Shown: positions 8,572 through 17,268 of the stretch, piece after piece | How the letters are laid out: each line of letters opens with the position of its first letter | Numbering within the stretch: the stretch's first letter is position 1 | The notes under the pieces: generated by a model | Databases searched by the model: none | What the model was told of the DNA's origin: nothing | The model's input: the letters and a program-made list of their open reading frames with translations, nothing else | Program-made: the position numbers and the translations under genes | From: an uncultured Alistipes sp. | GTDB taxonomy: Bacteria; Bacteroidota; Bacteroidia; Bacteroidales; Rikenellaceae | NCBI GenBank assembly: GCA_900769445.1 | Contig: CAAGGR010000041.1 | Span: 1 to 56,383, forward strand | Direction: 5' to 3' | Length of the DNA stretch: 56,383 nt

Positions 8572-9585
8572 ATGGAAAACATTAAATGGGGAGAGCTTGG
8601 TTTTGCGTACTACAAGACCGCTTTCAATGTTCGCTACCACTATGCTAACGGTCAGTGGAGCCAGATGGAGGTAACCGACGACGAGTACATCAAGATGCAT
8701 ATGTCTGCAGCTTGCTTGCACTATGGTTTGGAGATCTTCGAGGGTCTTAAGGCATTCCGCGGCGTTGATGGTAAGGTTCGTCTTTTCCGTCCAGACGAGA
8801 ACGCAAAGCGTATGATCAACTCTGCTAACCGTCTTTGCTTGCCAGCACCTACTGTTGAGCAGTTCGTAGAGGGTTGTGTTGAGTGCGTAAAGCGCAACTT
8901 GGACTTCGTGCCACCATACGAGACTGGCGCATCACTCTACTTGCGTCCTACCCTTCTCGGTACTAAGACTTGCTTGGGCGTACGCGCTGTAGACGAGGCA
9001 GACCTTATCATCTTCTGCGCTCCTGTAGGCCCATACTTCAAGGGCGGCATGTCTGCTATCAAGGCTCTTATCATGCGTGATCAGGACCGTGCTGCTCCAC
9101 GTGGAACAGGCGACGTTAAGGTTGGTGGTAACTACGCATCATCAATCTGGTCATTGGAGGAGGCACACACTAAGGGCTTCTCTAATGTATTGTACCTCGA
9201 CGCTGCAACCCACTCTAAGGTTGAGGAGTTCGGTGCTGCAAACTTCTTCGGTATCAAGAACAACACATATGTTACTCCTAAGTCAACATCTATCCTTCCT
9301 TCTATCACAAACAAGAGCTTGCGCCAGATTGCTGCAGACCTTGGTTTGACAGTCGAGGAGCGTGATATCCCAGTTGAGGAGTTGGCTACATTCGAGGAGG
9401 CTGGTGCTTGCGGTACTGCTGCAGTTATCTCTCCTATCGGTGCATTGTATGACCTTGACAACAACGTTACTTACGACTACGGTATGAAGGTTGGTGAGAC
9501 TTGTAAGAAGATGTACGATCACCTTCAGGGCATCCAGTATGGCCGTGTGGAGGATGTTCACAACTGGAACGTAGAGATCCTTTAA
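8572..9585 (+). CDS. ilvE: Branched-chain amino acid aminotransferase
   Basis: PLP enzyme that interconverts branched-chain amino acids and their 2-oxo acids (last step of Val, Leu and Ile synthesis). The 337-residue class IV aminotransferase has GLEIFEGLKAF near residues 52-62, the PLP lysine in DVKVGGNYASS (Lys183) and the EEFGAANFF glycine/acid loop near 207-215. It is 75 bp downstream of metG with no terminator between them, so readthrough is possible. Its stop codon TAA is also the first base triplet of repeat copy 2, and its coding sequence contains a parS-like palindrome at 9093-9108. Confidence 0.95.
   Translation: MENIKWGELGFAYYKTAFNVRYHYANGQWSQMEVTDDEYIKMHMSAACLHYGLEIFEGLKAFRGVDGKVRLFRPDENAKRMINSANRLCLPAPTVEQFVEGCVECVKRNLDFVPPYETGASLYLRPTLLGTKTCLGVRAVDEADLIIFCAPVGPYFKGGMSAIKALIMRDQDRAAPRGTGDVKVGGNYASSIWSLEEAHTKGFSNVLYLDAATHSKVEEFGAANFFGIKNNTYVTPKSTSILPSITNKSLRQIAADLGLTVEERDIPVEELATFEEAGACGTAAVISPIGALYDLDNNVTYDYGMKVGETCKKMYDHLQGIQYGRVEDVHNWNVEIL
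9093..9108. other. parS-like site inside ilvE
   Basis: TGCTCCACGTGGAACA differs from the perfect palindrome TGTTCCACGTGGAACA at one base. The general bacterial parS consensus is TGTTTCACGTGAAACA. A second such site lies 927 bp away at 10020. ParB binding is inferred. Confidence 0.5.
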
Positions 9586-10009
9586 TTTCCCACGATAAGG
9601 CAGACATCTGCTACAGCTAACAAAAAGTCCCGACAATGAGCAGTACGCCAAGTACAGCCCATCGTCGGGATTTTTGCCGAGCGTTGCATCTGCAGCCTTC
9701 TCCTGAGAAATTGGGTCGTGCTGCCCTGTAAGTGTTTGTGTTTGTTTCGCTTGTGCCAAGCGACAGCTACGCTAAAGGGGCAGAAGCGGCAAAAAGGGGC
9801 AGAAAGGTTTTTTCTAATTACTAATTCCCCTTTAGGCCCCTCAGACCCCTTAGGCCCTTTAACTCCCCTTTAGGCCTTTTTATAAATCTCGTGCGAAGCG
9901 CACCACACTTTTTACTTTTGAGGCAAAACTTCGTAATGCCTCGACTTTGCTACGGCTCGGCAAAACAAAAAAAATCTTGTTTTGCGCTCACCTTAATCGC
10001 AAAGTTCAG
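9583..10009 (+). repeat. Stop-anchored palindromic element, copy 2 (longest, most divergent)
   Basis: The element starts at the ilvE stop TAA (9583-9585) and fills most of the 449-bp gap before mnmG. The outer arms (9583-9610 and 9686-9712) have diverged from the other copies but still partly pair. The inner hairpin is at 9622-9675 and ends in TTTTT, so it may terminate ilvE. Module B hairpin TCGCTTG-TGC-CAAGCGA is at 9747-9763. The 9-bp-unit arms are at 9774-9807 (purine-rich) and 9827-9887 (pyrimidine-rich). Three more hairpins follow: GTGCG-AAG-CGCAC (9891-9903), GAGGCA/TGCCTC (9920-9942) and GCAAAACAA/TTGTTTTGC (9960-9985). The last 23 bp (9987-10009) are identical to the end of copy 3. 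Confidence 0.8.
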
Positions 10010-10019
10010 GTTGTAAATC

Positions 10020-10035
10020 TGTTCCACGTGGAACC
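10020..10035. other. parS-like site at the 3' end of mnmG
   Basis: TGTTCCACGTGGAACC contains a perfect 14-bp palindrome (10021-10034) with the CACGTG core of parS; 13 of 16 bases match TGTTTCACGTGAAACA. It touches the first base of the mnmG stop triplet. parS sites usually cluster near replication origins. Confidence 0.55.
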
Positions 10036-11918
10036 TATCTACCAAATTTTATAAGCAATACATTAATATCCGCAGGCGAAACACCCGGGATGCGCGAAGC
10101 CTGTCCGATAGTCTCAGGGCGTATACGACTTAGCTTTTGACGTGCCTCGATGGTCAACGACTGCATAGCATTATAGTCGAAGTTGGCAGGAATAGCAATC
10201 TCCTCCAAGCGATGCATCTTCTCAGCATAGTATTTTTCACGCTCTATATATCCACGATATTTGATTTGAATCTCTGCCTGCTCGACAACCTCATCGGTAA
10301 GATTATTGCTCTCAATAAATGATTTCAGTTTAGGAAATTCATTTTTGAGCGAATTTATCGTTACATTACTGCGCAAAACGATATCATAGAGCTTTTTTCC
10401 TTGCGAAAGAGGCTCTTCACCCACCGAAATTAAATAGCTGTCAATTTCGCCTATTTTCACAGCACTCTTACGGAGCATCGAAATAAGCGATTCTACAGCG
10501 CTATTTTTTTTGAGCAGATTTTCATATTTCTTATCCGAGACAAGACCTATTTCGCGACCAAGTGGAGTTAGTCGCACATCGGCATTATCTTGTCTAAGAA
10601 GGATACGATACTCAGCTCGCGAAGTAAACATACGATAAGGCTCGTCGACACCCTTCGTTACAAGGTCGTCAATCAAGACTCCAATATATGCCTCATCGCG
10701 CTTAAGCACAACGCCCTCCAAGCCATTCAGTGAACGGTGGGCATTAATACCCGCCATAAGACCCTGCGCAGCAGCCTCCTCATAGCCCGTAGTACCATTC
10801 ACCTGACCCGCGAAGTAGAGACCCTCAACGAGTTTTGTCTCGAGAGTATGGCTAAGCTGTGTTGGTGGAAAGTAGTCGTACTCGATAGCATAACCTGGGC
10901 GGTAGACGTGTACATCCTCCAAGCCAGAGATATTATGCAGCGCCTCCAACTGAACCTCATATGGGAGAGATGAAGAGAAGCCATTAAGATAATACTCGTT
11001 AGTACCTCGACCCTCAGGCTCTAAGAAGAGCTGATGCTGCTCCTTATCGGCAAATGTTCGCAGCTTATCCTCGATGCTTGGGCAGTAACGAGGACCTATA
11101 CCCGAAATGGTACCATTAAAGAGTGGCGAGCGCTCGAAACCAGTACGCAAAATATCATGCACACGCTTCGATGTATAGACCATAAAGCAGGGCAACTGAT
11201 GTTTAACAGCCTCTGTATCAGTGTCGTATGAGAATTTATATGGTTGAGCATCACCCTCTTGAACCTCCAAGGCATCGAAGTTAATAGTACGAGCATCCAG
11301 GCGCGCAGGGGTACCCGTCTTCATACGTCCCGCCTCGAAGCCGAGCGAGCGCAACTGCGCAGTAATACCGTGCGATGCCTGATCACCAGCACGACCACCT
11401 TCAGCACTCGCATCGCCGCAGTGCATCATACCATCAAGGAATGTTCCAGCAGTAAGGACTACCCTATTACACTCTATCTCTACTCCCATACGCGTTTTAA
11501 CGCCCCTTACACGCGCTTTCTCACCCTGACGGTCTACCAATATCTCCGTAACCGAATCTTGCCATAGATAGAGATTAGGCGTGTTTTCAAGCTCCCTACG
11601 CCATAGGCGCGAGAACTCAGCCTTATCACACTGCGCACGAGGGCTCCACATCGCAGCACCCTTGGAGCGGTTAAGCATACGGAACTGGATGGTACTCATA
11701 TCTGTAATACGTCCCATCTTGCCACCAAGAGCATCTATCTCCCTGACAATCTGACCCTTAGCAACGCCACCAACAGCAGGATTACACGACATAGAGGCTA
11801 TCTTCTCCATATCGATAGTAATAAGCAGTGTACGCGAGCCAAGGCGCGCAGCAGCAGATGCCGCCTCACAACCAGCGTGTCCAGCGCCCACAACAACTAC
11901 ATCGTAACTAAGCCTCAT
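10035..11918 (-). CDS. mnmG: tRNA uridine-5-carboxymethylaminomethyl modification enzyme MnmG (GidA)
   Basis: FAD protein that, with MnmE, adds the cmnm group to U34 of several tRNAs. The N-terminal dinucleotide fold VVVGAGHAGCEAA is at residues 8-20. The conserved ASMSCNPAVGGVAKGQ is near 43-58, and the GLYFAGQVNGTTGYEEAAAQG second FAD motif is near 365-385. The helical C-terminal tRNA/MnmE-binding domain ends in ARQKLSRIRPETIGQASRI. The 627 residues are full length. The start codon overlaps the ybeY stop by 4 bp, so the two genes are translationally coupled. The 3' end abuts a parS-like palindrome. Confidence 0.97.
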   Translation of the reverse strand: MRLSYDVVVVGAGHAGCEAASAAARLGSRTLLITIDMEKIASMSCNPAVGGVAKGQIVREIDALGGKMGRITDMSTIQFRMLNRSKGAAMWSPRAQCDKAEFSRLWRRELENTPNLYLWQDSVTEILVDRQGEKARVRGVKTRMGVEIECNRVVLTAGTFLDGMMHCGDASAEGGRAGDQASHGITAQLRSLGFEAGRMKTGTPARLDARTINFDALEVQEGDAQPYKFSYDTDTEAVKHQLPCFMVYTSKRVHDILRTGFERSPLFNGTISGIGPRYCPSIEDKLRTFADKEQHQLFLEPEGRGTNEYYLNGFSSSLPYEVQLEALHNISGLEDVHVYRPGYAIEYDYFPPTQLSHTLETKLVEGLYFAGQVNGTTGYEEAAAQGLMAGINAHRSLNGLEGVVLKRDEAYIGVLIDDLVTKGVDEPYRMFTSRAEYRILLRQDNADVRLTPLGREIGLVSDKKYENLLKKNSAVESLISMLRKSAVKIGEIDSYLISVGEEPLSQGKKLYDIVLRSNVTINSLKNEFPKLKSFIESNNLTDEVVEQAEIQIKYRGYIEREKYYAEKMHRLEEIAIPANFDYNAMQSLTIEARQKLSRIRPETIGQASRIPGVSPADINVLLIKFGR

Positions 11919-12352
11919 AGGTACTTCTCTCTTAACAGTTTAAGGTATTTATTCTCCATGCGGCGCATATTCTTCTCAGCCCAAGGGGTCTTATCCTTAT
12001 GACCGCAGAGGTGCAATGCTCCGTGGACAATAACTCTACGCATCTCATTGATAGGCAATGCATTATACTGCGGAGCGTTATCCTCAACCGTAGCGACATC
12101 GATATATACCTCTCCCGAGACGATATGCTCACCTACCCTACCCTCACGCTCCTCGAAGGTGATGATATCGGTAAAGTAGTCATGACCTATAAAGTCGCGA
12201 TTCATCTGGCGGTGGTACTCCGAGCCGCAGAAGATGTAGTTAATATCGCCTACCTGATAACCCTCGGCATTGATAACCTCCTCAATCCAACGACGCAAGA
12301 TAAGGCGTTTGGGTGGAAGGTAGTTACAATCTTGGTTGTAGAAGTGTATCAT
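11915..12352 (-). CDS. ybeY: Endoribonuclease YbeY (rRNA maturation factor)
   Basis: Zinc-dependent ribonuclease that matures the 3' end of 16S rRNA and takes part in ribosome quality control. The UPF0054 metal motif HGALHLCGHKDKTP (residues about 110-123) supplies three histidines for the zinc ion. The length of 145 is typical. ATG at 12352 is preferred. It overlaps mnmG by 4 bp and lies 17 bp after the EnvC-like gene. Confidence 0.95.
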   Translation of the reverse strand: MIHFYNQDCNYLPPKRLILRRWIEEVINAEGYQVGDINYIFCGSEYHRQMNRDFIGHDYFTDIITFEEREGRVGEHIVSGEVYIDVATVEDNAPQYNALPINEMRRVIVHGALHLCGHKDKTPWAEKNMRRMENKYLKLLREKYL

Positions 12353-12369
12353 ATTTCTATAGGGATGTT

Positions 12370-13485
12370 CTATAACTTCTTAAAAAAATCGGATACGTAG
12401 AGCGGTTTCTCGGTCTTAGAGTCATAGATTGCCAAGCGCACAAATGGCTTGTCGTTGGCATCTACGCCACTGCCTATAACACCTATCTTCTGATCCTTCT
12501 TCACCACATCTCCCTTCTTTACACACACCGAACTAAGGTTAGTATAGGTTACAAGATACTCGTTATAACCCAGGAAGATGGTATACTTATTGGTTAGTTT
12601 TTTATACTGAATCTCCTGCACAAGACCCTCGTGGATGGTGCGCACAGCATCGCCCTTTTTACCCGTAATGGTGGCACCAAAGCCCTGCTGTGAGAGTATT
12701 CCTCCCTCCACTGGGAGGTTCAAACCGCGGGTGTTACGCGAGAAACCTGCACCCACCTTATTACCCTTCAGCATCTTCTGTAGCTCGGCAACAGCCTTGT
12801 CGTATTGCTGCTGCTGTTTGCGCTGCTCATCAATAACCTTTTTCTCACGTTTTGAGAGCTTATTATAGGCTCGTTGCGCCTCTACCCTGCTATCCTCTAA
12901 AACACGCTTCTCGCGCTTCAAAACGCGGTTTAAGGAGTCAAGTTCATCGACCCTCTGCTGTAGCGACTCTCGCTGGGTAGCTATTTTTACAGACTGCTCG
13001 GCAATACTCTCGGCAAGCGCCTTGCGCTGCTTGGTTATATGCTCAAGCTCCGCCATACGACGTGCAGCCTCGGTGAGGCTCTTCGACGCAAAGAGGTAGT
13101 TCGAGGCATTGTTCTGGCTATAGTTGCGATACGCCACACGCGCGGCCTCTGCATATAGCTTGCGGTTATGCTCCAAGACCCTCTCCAACGAGTCGACCTC
13201 GGCATCGCACATCTTAATCTCGCGCTCCACGCCTTTACGCTCGCCCTCAACCTCCTTGATATAGCCATTGCGCATACGCATCTCCGCCTCGATAGCTGTA
13301 ACCTGCTTCTTAGCGCTCTTCTTATCCTTCTTAACCCTATCGACCTCCGCCTTAGCCTTAGCAAGCTCCTTCTTATACTGCTCCGTACGACGACGCTGCT
13401 CCTCGGTCTTCTTATCCTGCGCAACACCCGATAGTGGGGTAGCGATAAGCAAAAGCAGGGTTAGTATCTTTATAATTTTCGACAT
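12370..13485 (-). CDS. EnvC-like murein hydrolase activator, degenerate LytM domain
   Basis: Exported protein with an N-terminal signal peptide (SKIIKILTLLLLIATPLSGVAQ) and a long coiled coil at about residues 25-250, rich in K, R and E. A C-terminal LytM/M23 fold spans about 265-365. The zinc ligands of active M23 peptidases are missing: no HxGxD or HxH pattern is present, and the usual YxHL region reads YTNLS. That matches EnvC, which activates cell-wall amidases at the division site instead of cutting peptidoglycan itself; the role here is inferred. The ATG at 13485 overlaps the TGA of the TPR gene (TGATG), so the two are coupled. Confidence 0.85.
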   Translation of the reverse strand: MSKIIKILTLLLLIATPLSGVAQDKKTEEQRRRTEQYKKELAKAKAEVDRVKKDKKSAKKQVTAIEAEMRMRNGYIKEVEGERKGVEREIKMCDAEVDSLERVLEHNRKLYAEAARVAYRNYSQNNASNYLFASKSLTEAARRMAELEHITKQRKALAESIAEQSVKIATQRESLQQRVDELDSLNRVLKREKRVLEDSRVEAQRAYNKLSKREKKVIDEQRKQQQQYDKAVAELQKMLKGNKVGAGFSRNTRGLNLPVEGGILSQQGFGATITGKKGDAVRTIHEGLVQEIQYKKLTNKYTIFLGYNEYLVTYTNLSSVCVKKGDVVKKDQKIGVIGSGVDANDKPFVRLAIYDSKTEKPLYVSDFFKKL

Positions 13486-15185
13486 CACTTCTTCGATTTT
13501 ATCTCCCTAATATGTGCCTCCATAAGCGCCTTGTCATAGCCACGCTCTACAGCCTTCTGCCAGTAGGTCTCAGCCATAAACTTCTCATCCATCGCCCACA
13601 AGATATCGCCATAGTGCATAAGCAACGAGGCATCCATCTGCGAGCTTAGTGTTAGCGCCTGACGCATCGCCTTCTTAGCCTCCTCGTTGCGACCCATGCG
13701 GTGCAAGACCCAAGCGTAGGTATCTACATACGAGGCATTATTGGGCTTGAGCGACACTGCACGCTCCGCCATCACAAGCGCCTCGTCCAAATCCCTATCC
13801 AAGAGACTTAGGAAGTAGGCGTAGTTGTTCAACACAAGAGCATTATCTGCATCGAGCGAGAGGGCGCGTCGGTAGTAACGAAAGGCGCTCTTATCCTCAC
13901 CCATCTCGTGATACATATCTCCAATATTGCCCAACAACACGCTACGCTGCGCACTCTCCTTTATACCCGTCAACGCCCACTCTAACACCGATATTGCCGA
14001 CTTATAATCGCCACGCTCGCTACAAATATAGGCGTACATCGAGAGCAGTTCTACGCTATGTGGAAATAGCTCCAAGGCTCGCGCCATCTCCCTATTTAGC
14101 TGGTCATTAAGCCCCAAGTAATGCTCCAACTGGAGAACTAATAAGTAGTCTTCAGGCTCAACATTATCATCCTCAAGGTGGCGCAGAAGATACTCCAACG
14201 CCTCGTTATGCTCACCACCATAGATAAGGTGCTGGGCGTAGATATTTATAACATCACGACTGTTTGGATACTCTATAGCCAGCTGACGGATGATGCTACC
14301 TATACGGTAATAATTCGTAGCATAGAAGTTCATGTCCACGGTATACTGCGAGAGACGATGCAATTTTGTCGCCACATCGAGCTTGTCGCTGCGGAAGAGG
14401 TGCTGTTCATAATCAAGCATACGCACCGTATTGCCTATGCGTGAGTAGTAGTCGGCAATGGCAGTTATAGTCTCTATGTTGGTGGTGTCAAGCTTAAAAG
14501 CACGCTCAAAGGTTACACGTGCCAACGAATCACGACCCGCAACGGCATATACATTAGCGAGTTTTGTGATTACATCAGCGTCGTATGGATGCTCCTCGAT
14601 GCGTCGCTCACCCTCAGTAATGGCACGTTCGAACTGGCGTGTCGAGAGCAGCAACTCCTGCTTAATATCGGCAAGGTAGTAGTTATAACCGATGCGCAAC
14701 TCTGCAGAGTCGAGTATCGAGATTGCCGAATAGGGCATGCCGTTGAAGCCATATATAACAGCGAGAGCATGGTAGGAGCGTATATTCGTAGGGTCGATAC
14801 GCATCAGACGTCGGAAGATAGGGATGGCACGAGTATAACGCCCTGCGGTGATTAGCCTTTCAGCATAATTTGCTGTGTACCACTTATTTGTGCTATCCGA
14901 TGCAAAGGCACGATGTGCATAACGCAAGCCCTGCTCACGCTCTTTCTCTGTGAGGCTTAGGTAGTACAACGCTGGAGCATAGGTACTATCGCGCTCGACT
15001 ATCTCGCTCCATATACGACGCGCCTTGGTGGTATCGCGCCTTATGGTAAACTCCTTGATAGCCTCTATATGAGAATAGCCCATAGAGGTCGAGTCGGGTA
15101 GGGTAGTGCGCTCTTGTGCCATAGCGGTAGAGAAGACCACTACAACCGCTACCAACGTCAAAAGTATATGCTTTACCCAACTCAT
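13485..15185 (-). CDS. Exported tetratricopeptide-repeat protein
   Basis: From ATG at 15185 the product has a signal peptide (SWVKHILLTLVAVVVVFSTAMAQ) and then a mostly helical array of TPR units over the remaining 540 residues. Examples are the segments around NNASYVDTYAWVLHRMGRNEEA and ALVLNNYAYFLSLLDRDLDEA. It is probably periplasmic or lipid-associated and involved in protein-protein contacts. An ATG at 15230 would place 15 extra residues before the signal peptide. Coupling to the EnvC-like gene suggests a shared envelope role, which is inferred. Confidence 0.85.
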   Translation of the reverse strand: MSWVKHILLTLVAVVVVFSTAMAQERTTLPDSTSMGYSHIEAIKEFTIRRDTTKARRIWSEIVERDSTYAPALYYLSLTEKEREQGLRYAHRAFASDSTNKWYTANYAERLITAGRYTRAIPIFRRLMRIDPTNIRSYHALAVIYGFNGMPYSAISILDSAELRIGYNYYLADIKQELLLSTRQFERAITEGERRIEEHPYDADVITKLANVYAVAGRDSLARVTFERAFKLDTTNIETITAIADYYSRIGNTVRMLDYEQHLFRSDKLDVATKLHRLSQYTVDMNFYATNYYRIGSIIRQLAIEYPNSRDVINIYAQHLIYGGEHNEALEYLLRHLEDDNVEPEDYLLVLQLEHYLGLNDQLNREMARALELFPHSVELLSMYAYICSERGDYKSAISVLEWALTGIKESAQRSVLLGNIGDMYHEMGEDKSAFRYYRRALSLDADNALVLNNYAYFLSLLDRDLDEALVMAERAVSLKPNNASYVDTYAWVLHRMGRNEEAKKAMRQALTLSSQMDASLLMHYGDILWAMDEKFMAETYWQKAVERGYDKALMEAHIREIKSKK

Positions 15186-15252
15186 ATCTAAAAATATAAG
15201 GGCGACCAAAAAGATATTAGCCACCCCCATTTTACAATCTTCCTATATACCG

Positions 15253-16278
15253 TTAGAGGGCAGACTCAAATTGGTTGAGGAAACGAACGTCGTTTTCGAA
15301 GTACAAGCGCAAGTCGCCAACACCATACTTAAGCATAGCGATACGCTCAATACCCATACCAAACGCGAAGCCTGAGAACTCCTTAGGGTCTATATTGTTG
15401 GCTGTTAGGACATTAGGGTCAACCATACCGCAACCCATAATCTCCAACCAACCAGTACCCTTACATACACCACAGCCCTTGCCACCGCAGATAGAGCATG
15501 ATACATCCACCTCGGCAGATGGCTCAGTGAATGGGAAGTATGATGGGCGCATACGAATCTGTGCCTGCTCACCAAATAGCTCCTTGGCGAAGTACAACAA
15601 CGACTGCTTCATATCGGCAAACGATACATTGCGGTCGATGTAGAGACCCTCAATCTGGTGGAAGATACAGTGCGCACGGTAAGAGATAGCCTCGTTACGG
15701 AACACGCGACCTGGGCAGATTACGCGAATAGGTGGCTTCTGACGCTCCATGGTACGCACCTGAATAGATGATGTGTGGGTGCGCAATACCACATCTGGGT
15801 TGCTCTCAATGAAGAATGTATCCTGCATATCACGCGCTGGATGCTCTGGTGGGAAGTTAAGCGCTGAGAATACATGCCAGTCATCCTCAATCTCTGGGCC
15901 ATCGGCTACGGTGTAACCAAGACGTGAGAAGATGCTAACAATCTCATTCTTAACGATTGAGATAGGGTGGCGTGAGCCTACAGCCTCCTCAGAGCCTGGG
16001 CGTGTCATATCGTCAATCTTCGAAGCGCTCATAGCCGCCGCGTTACCCAACTCCTCCTTGAGGGCGTTGATACGCTCTGTGGCTACATTTTTGAGGTTGT
16101 TAAGCTTCTGACCAAGCTCACGCTTCTGATCCGCAGGCACGGTTTTGAACTCCTCCATCAAGGCACCAAGCTCGCCCTTCTTACCCAAAATCTTGATGCG
16201 GAACGCCTCAACCTCAGCAGCACTCTTAGGCGCAAACGCCTCAATCTCGGCTAATATTTGTTCGATTTTAGTAATCAT
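15253..16278 (-). CDS. pheS: Phenylalanyl-tRNA synthetase alpha subunit
   Basis: Catalytic subunit of the alpha2beta2 PheRS. The N-terminal coiled coil (about residues 1-85) contacts tRNA. The class II core has motif 1/2 (ARDMQDTFFIE, FRNEAISYRAHCIFHQIEGLYID) and motif 3 (GFAFGMGIERIAMLKYGVGDLR). Phenylalanine-binding residues lie in the region of CSICGGKGCGVCKGTGWLEIMGCGMV, which here also contains a CxxCxGxGCxxC cysteine cluster that could bind zinc. Length 341 is normal. The beta subunit gene pheT is not adjacent in this window. ATG at 16278 lies about 28 bp after a -7 box. Confidence 0.97.
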   Translation of the reverse strand: MITKIEQILAEIEAFAPKSAAEVEAFRIKILGKKGELGALMEEFKTVPADQKRELGQKLNNLKNVATERINALKEELGNAAAMSASKIDDMTRPGSEEAVGSRHPISIVKNEIVSIFSRLGYTVADGPEIEDDWHVFSALNFPPEHPARDMQDTFFIESNPDVVLRTHTSSIQVRTMERQKPPIRVICPGRVFRNEAISYRAHCIFHQIEGLYIDRNVSFADMKQSLLYFAKELFGEQAQIRMRPSYFPFTEPSAEVDVSCSICGGKGCGVCKGTGWLEIMGCGMVDPNVLTANNIDPKEFSGFAFGMGIERIAMLKYGVGDLRLYFENDVRFLNQFESAL

Positions 16279-16305
16279 ATATCGTTAGATTTTATTTCTA
16301 AAATG

Positions 16306-16313
16306 CAAAGGTA
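16306..16313 (-). promoter_or_regulatory. -7 box of pheS
   Basis: TACCTTTG on the minus strand, 27 bp before the pheS ATG. The -33 element is weak. Confidence 0.45.
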
Positions 16314-16376
16314 AGAATTTTTTATTAAACGTCGTATTTATAAAGAGATTATATTCGCAAAAATGAGTATAAATTA

Positions 16377-16409
16377 AATTAGGCAATAGACTAATGCTAC
16401 TGCCTAATT
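16377..16409 (-). terminator. Terminator-like hairpin after dapD
   Basis: On the minus strand, 13-nt arms AATTAGGCAGTAG and CTATTGCCTAATT pair (one G-T wobble) around a 7-nt loop and are followed by a T/A-rich run. It lies 28 bp after the dapD stop and before the pheS promoter. Confidence 0.6.
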
Positions 16410-16436
16410 ACATATATCTACCAAATATTACACCAA

Positions 16437-17261
16437 CTACGATATCGCAAAGTCGCGCAAGCAATCGTTAAGCGAAGTCTTCTTATCTGTTGACTCCTTT
16501 CTTCTGCCGATAATTAGGGCGCACTGAACGCCATATTCACCTGCAGGGAACTTCTTATTGTATGTACCCGAAACTACTACCGAGCGTGGTGGGACATAGC
16601 CCTTATACTCCACTGGCTCTGAACCTGTTACATCGATGATATGTGTTGAGCCAGTGATAACGGTATTTGAGCCGAGGACCGCCTCGCGACAGATATGTGC
16701 ACCCTCAACAACGATAGAGCGCGAGCCGATAAAGCAGTTATCCTCGATAATCACAGGCGATGCCTGCACAGGCTCCAACACGCCACCGATACCAACGCCA
16801 CCCGAGAGGTGTACGTTCTTACCAATCTGGGCGCACGAGCCTACGGTAGCCCAAGTATCGACCATAGTGCCACTATCTACATACGCACCGATATTAACAT
16901 ACGATGGCATAAGGATAGCACCAGGGGCGATATATGCGCCATAGCGCGCCACAGCCTGAGGCACAACACGCACACCAAGCTCCTCGTAGCCACGCTTAAG
17001 CTCCATCTTATCGTACCACTCCAACTCGCCAGCGGTCATGGTGCGCATAGTCTGAATTGGGAAGTACATAATAATCGCCTTCTTAACCCACTCGTTGACC
17101 TGCCACTCGCTATTTTCCAAATCGATAGGCTCAGCGCAACGCACTACGCCCTTATCCACAGCCTCCACAACGCGGCGAATAGCCTCTTTAACATCCTCAT
17201 TCTGAAGCATAGAGCGGTCGTTCCACGCCTCCTCGATTATACTCTTTTCTAATTCGAACAT
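16437..17261 (-). CDS. dapD: Tetrahydrodipicolinate N-succinyltransferase
   Basis: Transfers succinyl from succinyl-CoA to tetrahydrodipicolinate in the succinylase branch of lysine/DAP synthesis, which feeds peptidoglycan. The helical N-terminal domain is followed by a left-handed beta-helix of hexapeptide repeats (IAPGAILMPSYVNIGAYVDSGTMVDTWATVGSCAQIGKNVHLSGGVGIGG). The DTWATVGS segment carries the conserved catalytic region. The length of 274 matches E. coli DapD. It starts 7 bp after the dxs stop, so dxs and dapD form an operon. A terminator-like hairpin follows. Confidence 0.95.
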   Translation of the reverse strand: MFELEKSIIEEAWNDRSMLQNEDVKEAIRRVVEAVDKGVVRCAEPIDLENSEWQVNEWVKKAIIMYFPIQTMRTMTAGELEWYDKMELKRGYEELGVRVVPQAVARYGAYIAPGAILMPSYVNIGAYVDSGTMVDTWATVGSCAQIGKNVHLSGGVGIGGVLEPVQASPVIIEDNCFIGSRSIVVEGAHICREAVLGSNTVITGSTHIIDVTGSEPVEYKGYVPPRSVVVSGTYNKKFPAGEYGVQCALIIGRRKESTDKKTSLNDCLRDFAIS

Positions 17262-17268
17262 ATCTTTT

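Noticed and set aside
9283..9759. 158-codon minus frame covering the end of ilvE and repeat copy 2
   Set aside because: It covers a conserved structured repeat and an enzyme gene; other repeat copies do not keep the frame open.
9774..9887. CRISPR array
   Set aside because: The 9-bp units are degenerate and contiguous, without constant 25-40 bp repeats or spacers, and no cas gene is present.
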